A DNA stretch of 64,000 nt, from positions 1 to 64,000 of the forward strand of contig CAINMV010000031.1 in assembly GCA_903850915.1 (NCBI GenBank). Reading direction: 5' to 3'. The position numbers and the translations under genes were made by a program. The stretch is from an uncultured Bacteroidota bacterium. GTDB lineage: Bacteria; Bacteroidota; Bacteroidia; UKL13-3. Below are positions 1-8,185 of this stretch, in pieces. The notes below the pieces were generated by a model, which made no database searches, was not told the DNA's origin, and saw only the letters and a list, made by a program, of their open reading frames with translations. Numbering within the stretch: position 1 is the stretch's first letter; every line of letters begins with the position of its first letter.

Positions 1-544
<544 letters not shown>

Positions 545-679
545 AAATAATAAAAAATTGTGTTCTTGGCTCTTAATTTAAATTTTTAAACTGTCAAAGT
601 TAATTTGACGGTTCCGCTATTTCAATTCTTCAAAGATCTTTAGCTATATAATTTTACTCTTCTAGCTTGCTTTTCAATT
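545..679 (-). other. rRNA operon leader (transcribed spacer upstream of 16S)
   Basis: This AT-rich stretch lies between the 16S 5' end and the promoter array. Read leftward it contains a boxA-like GATCTTTGAA element near 638-647. It also has an inverted repeat around 592-612 (CCGTCAAA paired with TTTGACAG, one mismatch), which could belong to antitermination or to the RNase III processing stem. No open reading frame of interest is present. Confidence 0.6.
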
Positions 680-699
680 CCTTTATTTCTAAAGGGGTG

Positions 700-732
700 C
701 AAAGGTAATGTTTTTCTCTTTATACTTCCAAA
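700..732 (-). promoter_or_regulatory. rRNA promoter P1 (closest to 16S)
   Basis: Read leftward: TTTG at 729-732, 21-bp spacer, TACCTTTG at 700-707. This is an exact Bacteroidota sigma-ABfr type promoter. The predicted start near 695 lies at the edge of the 680-695 palindrome. Confidence 0.8.
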
Positions 733-802
733 TTTATTTTCAAAATATAAAAAGTTTTTATTTTCATTCCCCATAAAACTCCTTTAATTTTTTAAGGGGG
801 CG

Positions 803-835
803 CAAAGGTAAGTGTTTCAATTGCTATCTACCAAA
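803..835 (-). promoter_or_regulatory. rRNA promoter P2
   Basis: TTTG at 832-835, 21-bp spacer, TACCTTTG at 803-810, leftward. The downstream palindrome at 781-797 differs in sequence from the other units but still pairs (CCTTAA with TTAAAGG, one bulge). Confidence 0.8.
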
Positions 836-895
836 TTTATTTTCACTTTTCTTTGCTTTCTGTTTTATGAACGTTCCTTTATTTCTAAAGGGGGG

Positions 896-928
896 CAAAG
901 GTAACTGTTTCAATTGATATCTACCAAA
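896..928 (-). promoter_or_regulatory. rRNA promoter P3
   Basis: TTTG at 925-928, 21-bp spacer, TACCTTTG at 896-903, leftward. The CCTTTA-GAAA-TAAAGG hairpin sequence occupies 876-891. Confidence 0.8.
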
Positions 929-988
929 TTTATTTTCACTTTTCTTTACAATTTCTTTAATGAGCTTTCCTTTATTTCTAAAGGGGGG

Positions 989-1021
989 CAAAGGTAAGTG
1001 TTTGTATTGGTATTAGCCAAA
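989..1021 (-). promoter_or_regulatory. rRNA promoter P4
   Basis: TTTG at 1018-1021, 21-bp spacer, TACCTTTG at 989-996, leftward. The hairpin at 969-984 is identical to that of P3. Confidence 0.8.
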
Positions 1022-1060
1022 TTTATTTTCACTTTTCTTTGCAATTATTTAATGAGCTTT

Positions 1061-1088
1061 CCTTTGTTTATAAAGGAGTGCAAATGTA
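1061..1088 (-). promoter_or_regulatory. Degenerate fifth rRNA promoter unit
   Basis: TACATTTG at 1081-1088 fits the -7 box, and a 5-bp palindrome (CCTTT/AAAGG) follows at 1061-1076. No TTTG is found 19-21 bp further upstream. This looks like the weakened outer edge of the array. Confidence 0.45.
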
Positions 1089-1253
1089 CTGCATTAATTA
1101 ATACTCTTGTGTTTTATTCTAGTGTAGTTTTCCACATTTTATGTATGTCGGATCAAAAGATTTCACCGAAAGGTCTATAAACAAAGGAGCTCAGGATTTA
1201 ATACAATGCGTTATATCACAGTGCTTAATTCTACTTTGGCTTGGCACTAGATT
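1089..1253. other. Intergenic, nothing recognised
   Basis: AT-rich spacer between the promoter array and the 3' end of the aldehyde dehydrogenase gene. I see no convincing gene, RNA or terminator in it. Confidence 0.5.
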
Positions 1254-2918
1254 CTACATCTCGCGATTGCCTACCCAAACAAAACGATTATTTATATAAT
1301 TGGGATTGGTAAAGGTGCCGTTACCACTTGGGTTGCCTCCTGTTACATGAAAATCGGAAAACGCAGCATGCTGATTTACAAAGGCGGCTCCTCCTAAATT
1401 AAATGATACAGGCGTAAAGGCATTATTCATGGCACTGGCAATCTGCGCCTTCACCGCTGTATCAGTGCAGAAGGCTAAACATGTAATGGCCCCATGCTCC
1501 ATGGCCATTTTGCTTGCTAAATGAATACATTCGTCAATACTAGCACATTTAATAACGAAGGCTATGGGGCCAAATTGCTCGGTCTCATATATCGATTTGT
1601 CTTTTGATTCTAATGCTATTAGTATACTCGATGCGGTTCTGGCGCTCTCAAATTCGTCGTTTTTAATACTCTCGGATTGCAACAACTGGATGCCTCCGAT
1701 GCTTTTTGCATGCTGCACACGCGCTAAGGTTACATCGCTTTGTATTGCACCAAAGGTTGGGGCAGCAGCCTTAGGGTTGTTAATAATGCCTTTAACAGCA
1801 TCCATAAGGGCTTGTACGCAATCAGAATAACTTACCTGCCCCTGTGGCGTGCTCACCCCGTCCTCTGGTATAAAGATGTTTTGGGGCGAGGTACACATTT
1901 GTCCGGAGTATAGGGTTAACGAAAATGCAATGTTTTGCATCGTTGCTTTAATATCGTTGGTGCTATGCAAGATAACAGAGTTTACCCCCGCGTTTTCGGT
2001 GAAGACCGTTTTTCCTTTTAGGCTCTCAATGTACTTTCCAAAGGTGGTGCTTCCGGTATAATCAATGATTTTTATCGCCGGATCTTCTGCTAGTATTTTA
2101 GTAATTGGTTCGGCTTGGGTATCTACCGCTAACTGGCACACACAGGGGTCTATACCATTTTCGTGCAGCACTTTTTGAAGTTCTGCTATTACAATTGCTA
2201 TTGGCAAAATGGCTTTTGAATGTGGCTTAACAATTACCGTGTTCCCGGAAATTAAGGATGCATAGACGCCTGGAACGGTATTCCAAGTAGGGAAGGTTGA
2301 ACAACCTATGACTAAACCAACACCTTTGGCTACCGGCTTCCAGTTCTTTTGTAACACTAAATCAAATTTACCTAAATTCTTTTTCCATTCTGCAGCTTTT
2401 GGATAGCGCTCCAACTCTGCTAGTCCTTGCACAATGGCTTCCATAGCGCGATCAGCAGAATGTGGCCCACTAGCCTGAAAGCTCATTAAAAAGCTTTGTC
2501 CCGTGGTATGCATGGTGGCATAGGCGATTTCGAAAAATCTAGACTTAATGCGTTCAAGGCTTTCAACCAGGATGCCTGCACGGACATGGATATCAATATC
2601 GCGCCATTGCAAAAAAGCCTGCTGTGATTTGGCTATAATTTGCGCCACTGGATAAGACGGGTAGCGAACACCAATGCCTATTTGAAGATATGGAGAAATC
2701 TCCTCTCCAAGCATTGTTTTTGAATCACCTTGTAATAGTTGGGTGAAGTCGTTATTCATCTGCATCGAAAAATCGCGTTTGCCGTTGGCGTCTGCATCAT
2801 CGGCATAGGACTTTGGATTTTCTGTATAAGCAGCATAGCAATAGCGCTTAAATATGGCATCGGTAGCCTCTGTGATTTTGTATTTGTGCTTTTCGTATAG
2901 AGAAATGTTGGTGTTCAT
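1254..2918 (-). CDS. paaN: Aldehyde dehydrogenase-family protein, PaaN type (phenylacetic acid degradation)
   Basis: The 554-residue protein has the aldehyde dehydrogenase fold marks: TFPTWN near 208-213, a GSTTFG nucleotide-binding turn at 289-294, the general base Glu308 in TENAG and the nucleophile Cys342 in GQMCTSPQ. The long N-terminal region of about 110 residues before the dehydrogenase core matches the stand-alone PaaN subfamily, which lacks the MaoC hydratase half of fused PaaZ. PaaN proteins are associated with opening or oxidising ring-derived aldehydes in phenylacetate breakdown, but the exact step for this short form is not well settled. No paaABCDE oxygenase genes lie nearby, so the pathway role is inferred. 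Confidence 0.75.
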   Translation of the reverse strand: MNTNISLYEKHKYKITEATDAIFKRYCYAAYTENPKSYADDADANGKRDFSMQMNNDFTQLLQGDSKTMLGEEISPYLQIGIGVRYPSYPVAQIIAKSQQAFLQWRDIDIHVRAGILVESLERIKSRFFEIAYATMHTTGQSFLMSFQASGPHSADRAMEAIVQGLAELERYPKAAEWKKNLGKFDLVLQKNWKPVAKGVGLVIGCSTFPTWNTVPGVYASLISGNTVIVKPHSKAILPIAIVIAELQKVLHENGIDPCVCQLAVDTQAEPITKILAEDPAIKIIDYTGSTTFGKYIESLKGKTVFTENAGVNSVILHSTNDIKATMQNIAFSLTLYSGQMCTSPQNIFIPEDGVSTPQGQVSYSDCVQALMDAVKGIINNPKAAAPTFGAIQSDVTLARVQHAKSIGGIQLLQSESIKNDEFESARTASSILIALESKDKSIYETEQFGPIAFVIKCASIDECIHLASKMAMEHGAITCLAFCTDTAVKAQIASAMNNAFTPVSFNLGGAAFVNQHAAFSDFHVTGGNPSGNGTFTNPNYINNRFVWVGNREM

Positions 2919-3055
2919 GTGGCAAATTTAGAAATAATATGAGAATGATACTTAAAATGCTGAAATAGACATTAAATGACATATTGATTGGGCTATTTTG
3001 GTCAACCCCTAATAGATAATTTATATTAATAATACTTGCCAAAGACATTGTATAG

Positions 3056-3712
3056 TTAGAATCGCGACGGCACCTTTATTTCTATGTCCTCCTGTTTCAC
3101 CGGGTGCTGAAATACCACTTTGCACGCATGTAAATTAATGGAGCTGTCGCTATTGGGCTTGGGGTAGCCATACTTTAAATCGCCCACAATGGCGCAGCCT
3201 ATAGCCGCCATCTGTGCCCGAATTTGATGGTGCCTGCCTGTATGGAGGAGTATTTCTATTAGTGTACTGCTTGCTCTTTTCTCAATTACACGATACTCTA
3301 ATTTGGCCGGCTTGCTCTGGGGTGTAGCTTTTATATGTGCCTTGGCGGTGTTGTTGGTTTCATTTCGAGTTATGTGATGCTCCAACGTGCCGCTCTCGGC
3401 TGGCGGATATCCTGCAATTTCGGCGCTATAATATTTCTTTATTTCATGGGTCTGTAACGCTTTGCTCATGCGCACCGCAGCTTTACTGGTGCGTGCAAAT
3501 AGCACAATGCCACTAACAGGCCTATCGATACGATGCAATACCCCTAAATAAACATCGCCTGGCTTGTTATACTTTTTTTTGATGTAGCTTTTTACCCAAT
3601 CACTTAAAGGCATATCGCCAGTGTCATCACCTTGCACCAGCCAACCCGATGGCTTGTTAACCGCCAATATATGGTTGTCTTCATATAAAATAGTAGGCTG
3701 CTGATGTCTCAT
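3056..3712 (-). CDS. RluA-family RNA pseudouridine synthase
   Basis: It isomerises a uridine in rRNA or tRNA to pseudouridine. The catalytic motif HRIDRPVSG supplies the active Asp, and GRHHQIRAQM is the conserved C-terminal signature of the RluA/RluC/RluD family. The start at 3712 (MRHQQPTI) gives 218 residues, and I preferred it to an upstream in-frame start because family members begin at the ILYEDNHILAVNKP segment. There is no N-terminal S4 domain, so the target cannot be assigned. A -7 box lies only 12 bases upstream, which implies a very short leader. Confidence 0.88.
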   Translation of the reverse strand: MRHQQPTILYEDNHILAVNKPSGWLVQGDDTGDMPLSDWVKSYIKKKYNKPGDVYLGVLHRIDRPVSGIVLFARTSKAAVRMSKALQTHEIKKYYSAEIAGYPPAESGTLEHHITRNETNNTAKAHIKATPQSKPAKLEYRVIEKRASSTLIEILLHTGRHHQIRAQMAAIGCAIVGDLKYGYPKPNSDSSINLHACKVVFQHPVKQEDIEIKVPSRF

Positions 3713-3723
3713 AACTTCAAGGG

Positions 3724-3731
3724 CAAAGATA
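3724..3731 (-). promoter_or_regulatory. -7 promoter box of the pseudouridine synthase gene
   Basis: TATCTTTG read leftward, ending 12 bases before the chosen ATG. No clear TTTG is seen at the right distance upstream, so this is a half-supported promoter. Confidence 0.4.
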
Positions 3732-3853
3732 AGGGCAATTCTAAAATAGTGACAACTATTAAAATACACTACTGTTTGTGAAATTCCTTTTGCTAATAAA
3801 ATGTGGATGTATTCTGTGGTTTTTTTTATATCCTTGCACCAACCTTACCAACT

Positions 3854-4444
3854 ATGATTCCTAGATTATTTGAATACGATCAGTTTCTTATCGATGAGAA
3901 CGTGCAGTTTCTTAAATTTCATAATGAATATAAAATATACAACAACGATGGTTTACTCATCGGTAGCGTCGAACAAAAAATTGCAGGATGGCAGAAACTT
4001 CTTATGCTTTTTATTAAGAAATCGATGATGCCTTTTTATTTGGAAATACTTGATGAGTCTGGAGCAAAGGTTGTTTCTCTGCGTCGTGGCTGGACTTTTT
4101 GGATGTCGAAAATTACTTTGACGGATCAAAATGACAATTTAATTGGCTTTTTGAAACAACAGTTCAAGTTTTTTAAACCGACTTTTATTATTCTCAATAG
4201 CGAAGAGAATCCGGTGGCAGCAATCACCGGCGACTGGAAGGCCTGGGATTTTAAAATTGTTTCTGCAGAAGAGACTTCCATTGGAACCATAAACAAAAAA
4301 TGGAATGGTGTGGCAAAGGAGCTTTTTACCAATGCCGACAAATATACCGTTTCCATTAACCCCGAATATAATGAGGACTTGAATAAAGTTATAATTCTAT
4401 CTGCTGCAATCACCATAGACATGGTTCTTAAAGAACAACAATAG
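3854..4444 (+). CDS. Phospholipid scramblase-related (LURP-one/Tubby-like) protein
   Basis: The 196-residue protein shows the repeating strand pattern of the scramblase/LURP family. Examples are LLIGSVEQK, GWTFWMSKITLTD, GDWKAWDFKI and, near the end, GTINKKWNGVAKELFTNADKYTVSI followed by a hydrophobic C-terminal helix. That tail resembles the end of animal phospholipid scramblases. Bacterial members have no established lipid-moving activity, so function stays open. The start at 3854 (MIPRLFEYDQ) is preferred to 3803 because the extra residues are not family-like. It is divergent from the pseudouridine synthase gene. Confidence 0.75.
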   Translation: MIPRLFEYDQFLIDENVQFLKFHNEYKIYNNDGLLIGSVEQKIAGWQKLLMLFIKKSMMPFYLEILDESGAKVVSLRRGWTFWMSKITLTDQNDNLIGFLKQQFKFFKPTFIILNSEENPVAAITGDWKAWDFKIVSAEETSIGTINKKWNGVAKELFTNADKYTVSINPEYNEDLNKVIILSAAITIDMVLKEQQ

Positions 4445-4448
4445 TAGC

Positions 4449-4475
4449 AAAAAGGCCATATTGGCCAGCTTTATT
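4449..4475 (+). terminator. Possible terminator after the scramblase-like gene
   Basis: Inverted repeat GGCCA-TAT-TGGCC (4454-4466), flanked by an A-run on the left and a weak T-rich stretch on the right. The stem is short and the T-run is broken. Confidence 0.35.
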
Positions 4476-4507
4476 TGTAAACTAAATTCTTTGTTATTTA
4501 AGCCGAC

Positions 4508-5971
4508 TTGAAAATCACGAACTTTATTCATAGCAAGAAAAAGGCTTTTGAATCTCCTCATGCTCCATTTTGGTGGCTTACAGCAGGGATTATGGCGCTC
4601 CTAACGTTACCGAAATTAATGCAGGATGGTATGTTTATGGATGCGATGCTCTACACAAGTGTAGCACATAATCTAAGCCAAGGGTTCGGTAGTTTTTGGT
4701 TTCCACAATTCGGAGCTCATAACATTGCCGATTTGCCGTCCTTTCATGAACAGCCTCCACTAGTATTTGGTATTGAATCCTTGTTTTTTATGGTGTTCGG
4801 AAGTAGCATGTATGTGGAGCGTTTTTATACCTTCCTTACTATGCTTGCAACAGCAGGGCTGATGCTTTTATTGTGGCGCAGCATTTACCAAAATGATCAT
4901 TCTATTAAAAAAGTGGGATGGCTCGCGTTAATTTTATGGATTACTATTCCTGTTTGTTTTTGGACGTACACTAACAATATGAATGAAAATACGATGGGCG
5001 TGTTTACGCTTTTGTCAGTGTTGTTTATTTATCATTCGTTTCAATCAAAAAAACACCAAATTTGGCTTTGGATTTTTGCCGGTGTTGGAGTCTTTCTGGC
5101 GACAATGAGTAAAGGCATTCCTGGATTCTTCCCAATTGTAACGCCCCTTTTATATTGGACCCTGCAACACAAAATAACGTTCAAAAAGGCTACAGTGATT
5201 ACGTTGGTTATTTCTTTGGTGCCATTGCTAATTTATCTTATTTTACTATACTTTCCCGATTCGAAGGAAAGCTTAACAAACTATTTTATTAAACGTGCGT
5301 TACAACGCATAAAGGAGGTGCCAACAGTGAATAATAGGTTTTATATCATAGAACGATTGTTTATGGAGCTACTCCCGCAATTGCTTTTTTTATTGCTCTT
5401 CTTTGCCTTGTCTCGGTGGAAAAAGTGGAGGCCCGCCGCTATATATAATAAAGGTGAAGCCTTTTTTTTCATTGCTGTCGGTCTTTCAGCATCGGCGCCA
5501 CTTTTACTCACCCTAGTTCAAAAGGGGTTTTATTTTGTTCCTGCTTTGCCATTTTTTGGAATCGGCTTCGGAATGCTCATTGCGCCATATGTCACATCCT
5601 GGATTTCAAAGCTTGCATATTCTAAAAAACCGCTTTTTATTTTATCCTTATTTAGTGTTGTGTTTTTTCTTACTACACTAACAATTACTGCTTTTCAAGT
5701 TGGCAAAGCGAGTAGAGATAAAGTATTACTTCACGATATTTATCAAATTGGAGCAATAGTGCCTAAATATACTATTGTTGGCGTTACCCCAGAAATATGG
5801 GATAATTGGAGTTTACAGTGCTATTTTGTGCGCTATTTTAATATTAGCGTAGAACCCAACCGAGAGTCCGAATACAAAATAATTTACAAAAAAGACGCAA
5901 AATATGTAATGAGCGGCTACAAAGCAATTCCTTTAAACACTATTGACTACGTTCTTTTTCAGCGAAAATAA
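4508..5971 (+). CDS. Polytopic membrane glycosyltransferase, GT39/ArnT-like
   Basis: The 487-residue protein has about ten to twelve hydrophobic segments. Its first loop is like those of PMT/ArnT enzymes (FMDAMLYTSVAHNLSQG and HEQPPLVFGIESLF, acidic residue plus aromatic cluster). Such enzymes move a sugar from a lipid-phosphate carrier to a protein or lipid on the outer face of the inner membrane. The start is TTG at 4508; the next ATG (residue 29) would cut off the cytoplasmic lead-in to the first helix. The C-terminal part is a small soluble domain of about 80 residues. Acceptor and donor cannot be told. Confidence 0.7.
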   Translation: MKITNFIHSKKKAFESPHAPFWWLTAGIMALLTLPKLMQDGMFMDAMLYTSVAHNLSQGFGSFWFPQFGAHNIADLPSFHEQPPLVFGIESLFFMVFGSSMYVERFYTFLTMLATAGLMLLLWRSIYQNDHSIKKVGWLALILWITIPVCFWTYTNNMNENTMGVFTLLSVLFIYHSFQSKKHQIWLWIFAGVGVFLATMSKGIPGFFPIVTPLLYWTLQHKITFKKATVITLVISLVPLLIYLILLYFPDSKESLTNYFIKRALQRIKEVPTVNNRFYIIERLFMELLPQLLFLLLFFALSRWKKWRPAAIYNKGEAFFFIAVGLSASAPLLLTLVQKGFYFVPALPFFGIGFGMLIAPYVTSWISKLAYSKKPLFILSLFSVVFFLTTLTITAFQVGKASRDKVLLHDIYQIGAIVPKYTIVGVTPEIWDNWSLQCYFVRYFNISVEPNRESEYKIIYKKDAKYVMSGYKAIPLNTIDYVLFQRK

Positions 5972-6063
5972 AGCACAACATTGCCAATTCTGAAACAAAT
6001 TTTGACGGACTTAAAACGAGCAAAGTCATAATTTCAATAGTTTCCATAACTTTAGATAATTAG

Positions 6064-6071
6064 TATCTTTG
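6064..6071 (+). promoter_or_regulatory. -7 promoter box of the GbsR/MarR regulator gene
   Basis: TATCTTTG, 20 bases before the ATG at 6091. A TTTC about 19 bp upstream is an imperfect -33 element. Confidence 0.5.
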
Positions 6072-6090
6072 CGTTTCAACACTAACAATC

Positions 6091-6597
6091 ATGCAATTAG
6101 AAGAAGCTAAGGAAAAATTTGTGAATGCCTGGGGGACTTTAGGCAGCAATTGGGGTATTAATCGCACGATGGCGCAGGTTCATGCTTTACTTTTAGTAAG
6201 CAGTAACCCTATGAGTGCGGAGGATATTATGGCTGAATTAAACATAAGTCGCGGTAACGCAAACATGACTGTACGCGAATTAATTAATTGGGGATTGGTT
6301 TATAAAGTAAATCAGAAAGGAGAACGTAAGGAATTTTTTGAAGGGGAGAAAGACATTTACAAAGTAGCGAAACGTGTACTCATAGAACGCAAAAAAAGAG
6401 AGCTTGACCCGATTTTTAAAATATTATCTGATGTGAAAACTATTGAAGGCAGTAAAAGTGATCCAGAAGTAAAGGCCTTCACCGATCGCATTGCCGATAT
6501 TAATGATTTGGTAAACAAAGCAGACACTTTTGCGCATATCATTATTAAATCCGACGAGCATTGGTTTATGAATAGCCTGATGAAATTGATGAAATAG
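6091..6597 (+). CDS. GbsR/MarR-family transcriptional regulator
   Basis: The 168-residue protein has a winged helix-turn-helix at about residues 35-85 (MSAEDIMAELNISRGNANMTVRELINWGLVYKV). The GNAN in the recognition helix and the following helical dimerisation part are typical of the GbsR group. GbsR regulators often control osmoprotectant or membrane-related genes. Here the nearest genes are an upstream glycosyltransferase on the same strand and hutH convergent downstream, so the target is not evident. It has its own promoter. Confidence 0.85.
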   Translation: MQLEEAKEKFVNAWGTLGSNWGINRTMAQVHALLLVSSNPMSAEDIMAELNISRGNANMTVRELINWGLVYKVNQKGERKEFFEGEKDIYKVAKRVLIERKKRELDPIFKILSDVKTIEGSKSDPEVKAFTDRIADINDLVNKADTFAHIIIKSDEHWFMNSLMKLMK

Positions 6598-6603
6598 TAT
6601 CCT

Positions 6604-6632
6604 CGGCCTTAAGTGCGTTAAGGACTACCGAA
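6604..6632. terminator. Inverted repeat between convergent genes
   Basis: CCTTAA-GTGCG-TTAAGG (6607-6623), extended by CGG/CCG outside, lies between the regulator gene and hutH. It has no clean T-run, so a terminator role is only suggested. Confidence 0.35.
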
Positions 6633-6670
6633 TATGGATTGCTTTAGGAATATAAAATTAACCTTTTTAA

Positions 6671-8161
6671 TTAAGGCGCGGATGTTTCCATCAGAAAGGA
6701 CTTCGCATTTTGTAAAATATCATACATCACCACATCCTCGGAAATGATTGGCACCTTAACGCGAAAATCTTCGTGAAGTTTTTGTAAAATTGGGGATGTT
6801 TTGTTGTTGGTTCGAAAATCCAAAGCTTGTGCCGCACATGCAAGTTCAATTCCGAGCACCTGCATTACATTATGCACCACTTTGTAGCATTTGGTGGCCG
6901 CGTTCGCTCCCATACTCACATGGTCTTCTTGGCCATTACTACTTACAATACTATCTACACTTGCAGGAGTACAATATTGTTTGTTTTGCGAAACAATGCC
7001 AGCTGCCGTATATTGAGCAATCATAAAGCCTGAATTTAACCCCCCATTGGGTGTTAGGTAATGTGGTAAACCTCGTTCGCCACCCATTAGTTTATAAATA
7101 CGTCGTTCGCTTATATTGGCAATTTCGCTTAATGCAATGGCTAAAAAATCGAGATGCATGGCCAATGTTTGCCCATGAAAATTTCCTCCACTAATTATTA
7201 AGTCTTCGTCTGGAAAAAGATTCGGATTGTCGGTAACGGCATTTATTTCAGTTTCAAATGTTCGTTGCACCTGGGCCACCACATCACGAGTAGCACCATG
7301 TACCTGTGGGATGCATCGAAAACTGTAGGCATCTTGAACCTGATCTTTTTGAAGTTTCGTGATCTTGCTCCCTTCAAGCAAACGCATGATATTTTTTGCA
7401 GCAGCCACTTGACCGGCATGCGAACGAATCTGGTGGGTATAGTGCCAAAAAGGTTCTTCCCGGCAATAAAAAGCATCTGCGCTTAACGCGGCTATAGCAT
7501 CTGCCCAAGCAATAATTTTATTGGCCATCATAATACTCCAAACGCCATAAGCACTCATAAATTGGGTGCCATTTAAAAGTGCTAAACCTTCCTTTGCCTG
7601 AAGTTTCATTGGCTTAAGGCGCAATCCTTGCCACACTTCAGACATCTCATATTTTACCCCTGCAACCTTAATTTCACCCATACCTAAAATAGGCAAACAC
7701 AGGTGTGCTAGTGGAGCAAGATCGCCGCTCGCACCCAAACTGCCTTGCTGGTAAACCACCGGGAGAAGATTTAAATTAAACATGTCGAGTAAACGCCAAA
7801 CCGTTTCTAGCTGCACCCCACTATGGCCATAACTTAGTGATTGTACTTTCAATAAAAGCATAATCTTTACAATTTCGTCGGGTACCGTTTCCCCAGTTCC
7901 GCAAGCATGGCTTTTCACCAAATTCTCTTGAAGTTGTTCCAACTGAGAAGCGTCGATAACAGTATTGCAAAAGGACCCAAAACCAGTATTAATTCCATAA
8001 TACACTTTACCGGTATCGGCAAGTTTAGAATTAAGATATTCTTTTGCTTTTACTATCGCTTCTTTCGACTCTTGTGAAAGTTGAATAGGCCTATTTGATG
8101 AGATAATTTCAATAATTTCCTCAATACTTATTTTGGGACTGATGGTATAATAATTCTCCAT
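6671..8161 (-). CDS. hutH: Histidine ammonia-lyase
   Basis: It removes ammonia from L-histidine to give trans-urocanate, the first step of histidine breakdown in the cytoplasm. The Ala144-Ser145-Gly146 triad in GSLGASGDLAPLAH forms the MIO electrophile. YYGINTGFGSF at about 54-64 supplies the catalytic Tyr. The length of 496 residues fits the family (about 500), and the C-terminal SNGQEDHVSMGANAA segment is a further HutH mark. The later pathway genes hutU and hutI are not beside it. Tyrosine ammonia-lyase or aminomutase activity is possible in relatives but less likely. Confidence 0.92.
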   Translation of the reverse strand: MENYYTISPKISIEEIIEIISSNRPIQLSQESKEAIVKAKEYLNSKLADTGKVYYGINTGFGSFCNTVIDASQLEQLQENLVKSHACGTGETVPDEIVKIMLLLKVQSLSYGHSGVQLETVWRLLDMFNLNLLPVVYQQGSLGASGDLAPLAHLCLPILGMGEIKVAGVKYEMSEVWQGLRLKPMKLQAKEGLALLNGTQFMSAYGVWSIMMANKIIAWADAIAALSADAFYCREEPFWHYTHQIRSHAGQVAAAKNIMRLLEGSKITKLQKDQVQDAYSFRCIPQVHGATRDVVAQVQRTFETEINAVTDNPNLFPDEDLIISGGNFHGQTLAMHLDFLAIALSEIANISERRIYKLMGGERGLPHYLTPNGGLNSGFMIAQYTAAGIVSQNKQYCTPASVDSIVSSNGQEDHVSMGANAATKCYKVVHNVMQVLGIELACAAQALDFRTNNKTSPILQKLHEDFRVKVPIISEDVVMYDILQNAKSFLMETSAP

Positions 8162-8185
8162 AAAAAAGTTGCAATTTACTTTATT

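Larger units (their letters stand above)
680..1088 (-). repeat. Tandem array of about five 93-bp promoter units upstream of the rRNA operon
   Basis: Units begin at 680, 781, 876, 969 and 1061, giving spacings of 101, 95, 93 and 92 bp. Each begins on the + strand with a CCTTTA-loop-TAAAGG palindrome. Next come G-rich bases, then CAAAGGTA (the complement of the -7 box TACCTTTG), then about 21 bp, then CCAAATTTATTTTC (containing the complement of the -33 TTTG). The copies are near identical at the functional boxes and drift between them. The array points at the 16S gene and is read as stacked rRNA promoters. Confidence 0.85.

Noticed and set aside
680-1088. CRISPR array
   Set aside because: The 93-bp units are nearly identical throughout, lack unique spacers, and contain promoter boxes; no cas genes are near.
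998-1180. 60-codon frame on the plus strand
   Set aside because: It runs through the rRNA promoter repeats against their direction; its hydrophobic translation comes from T-rich repeat sequence.
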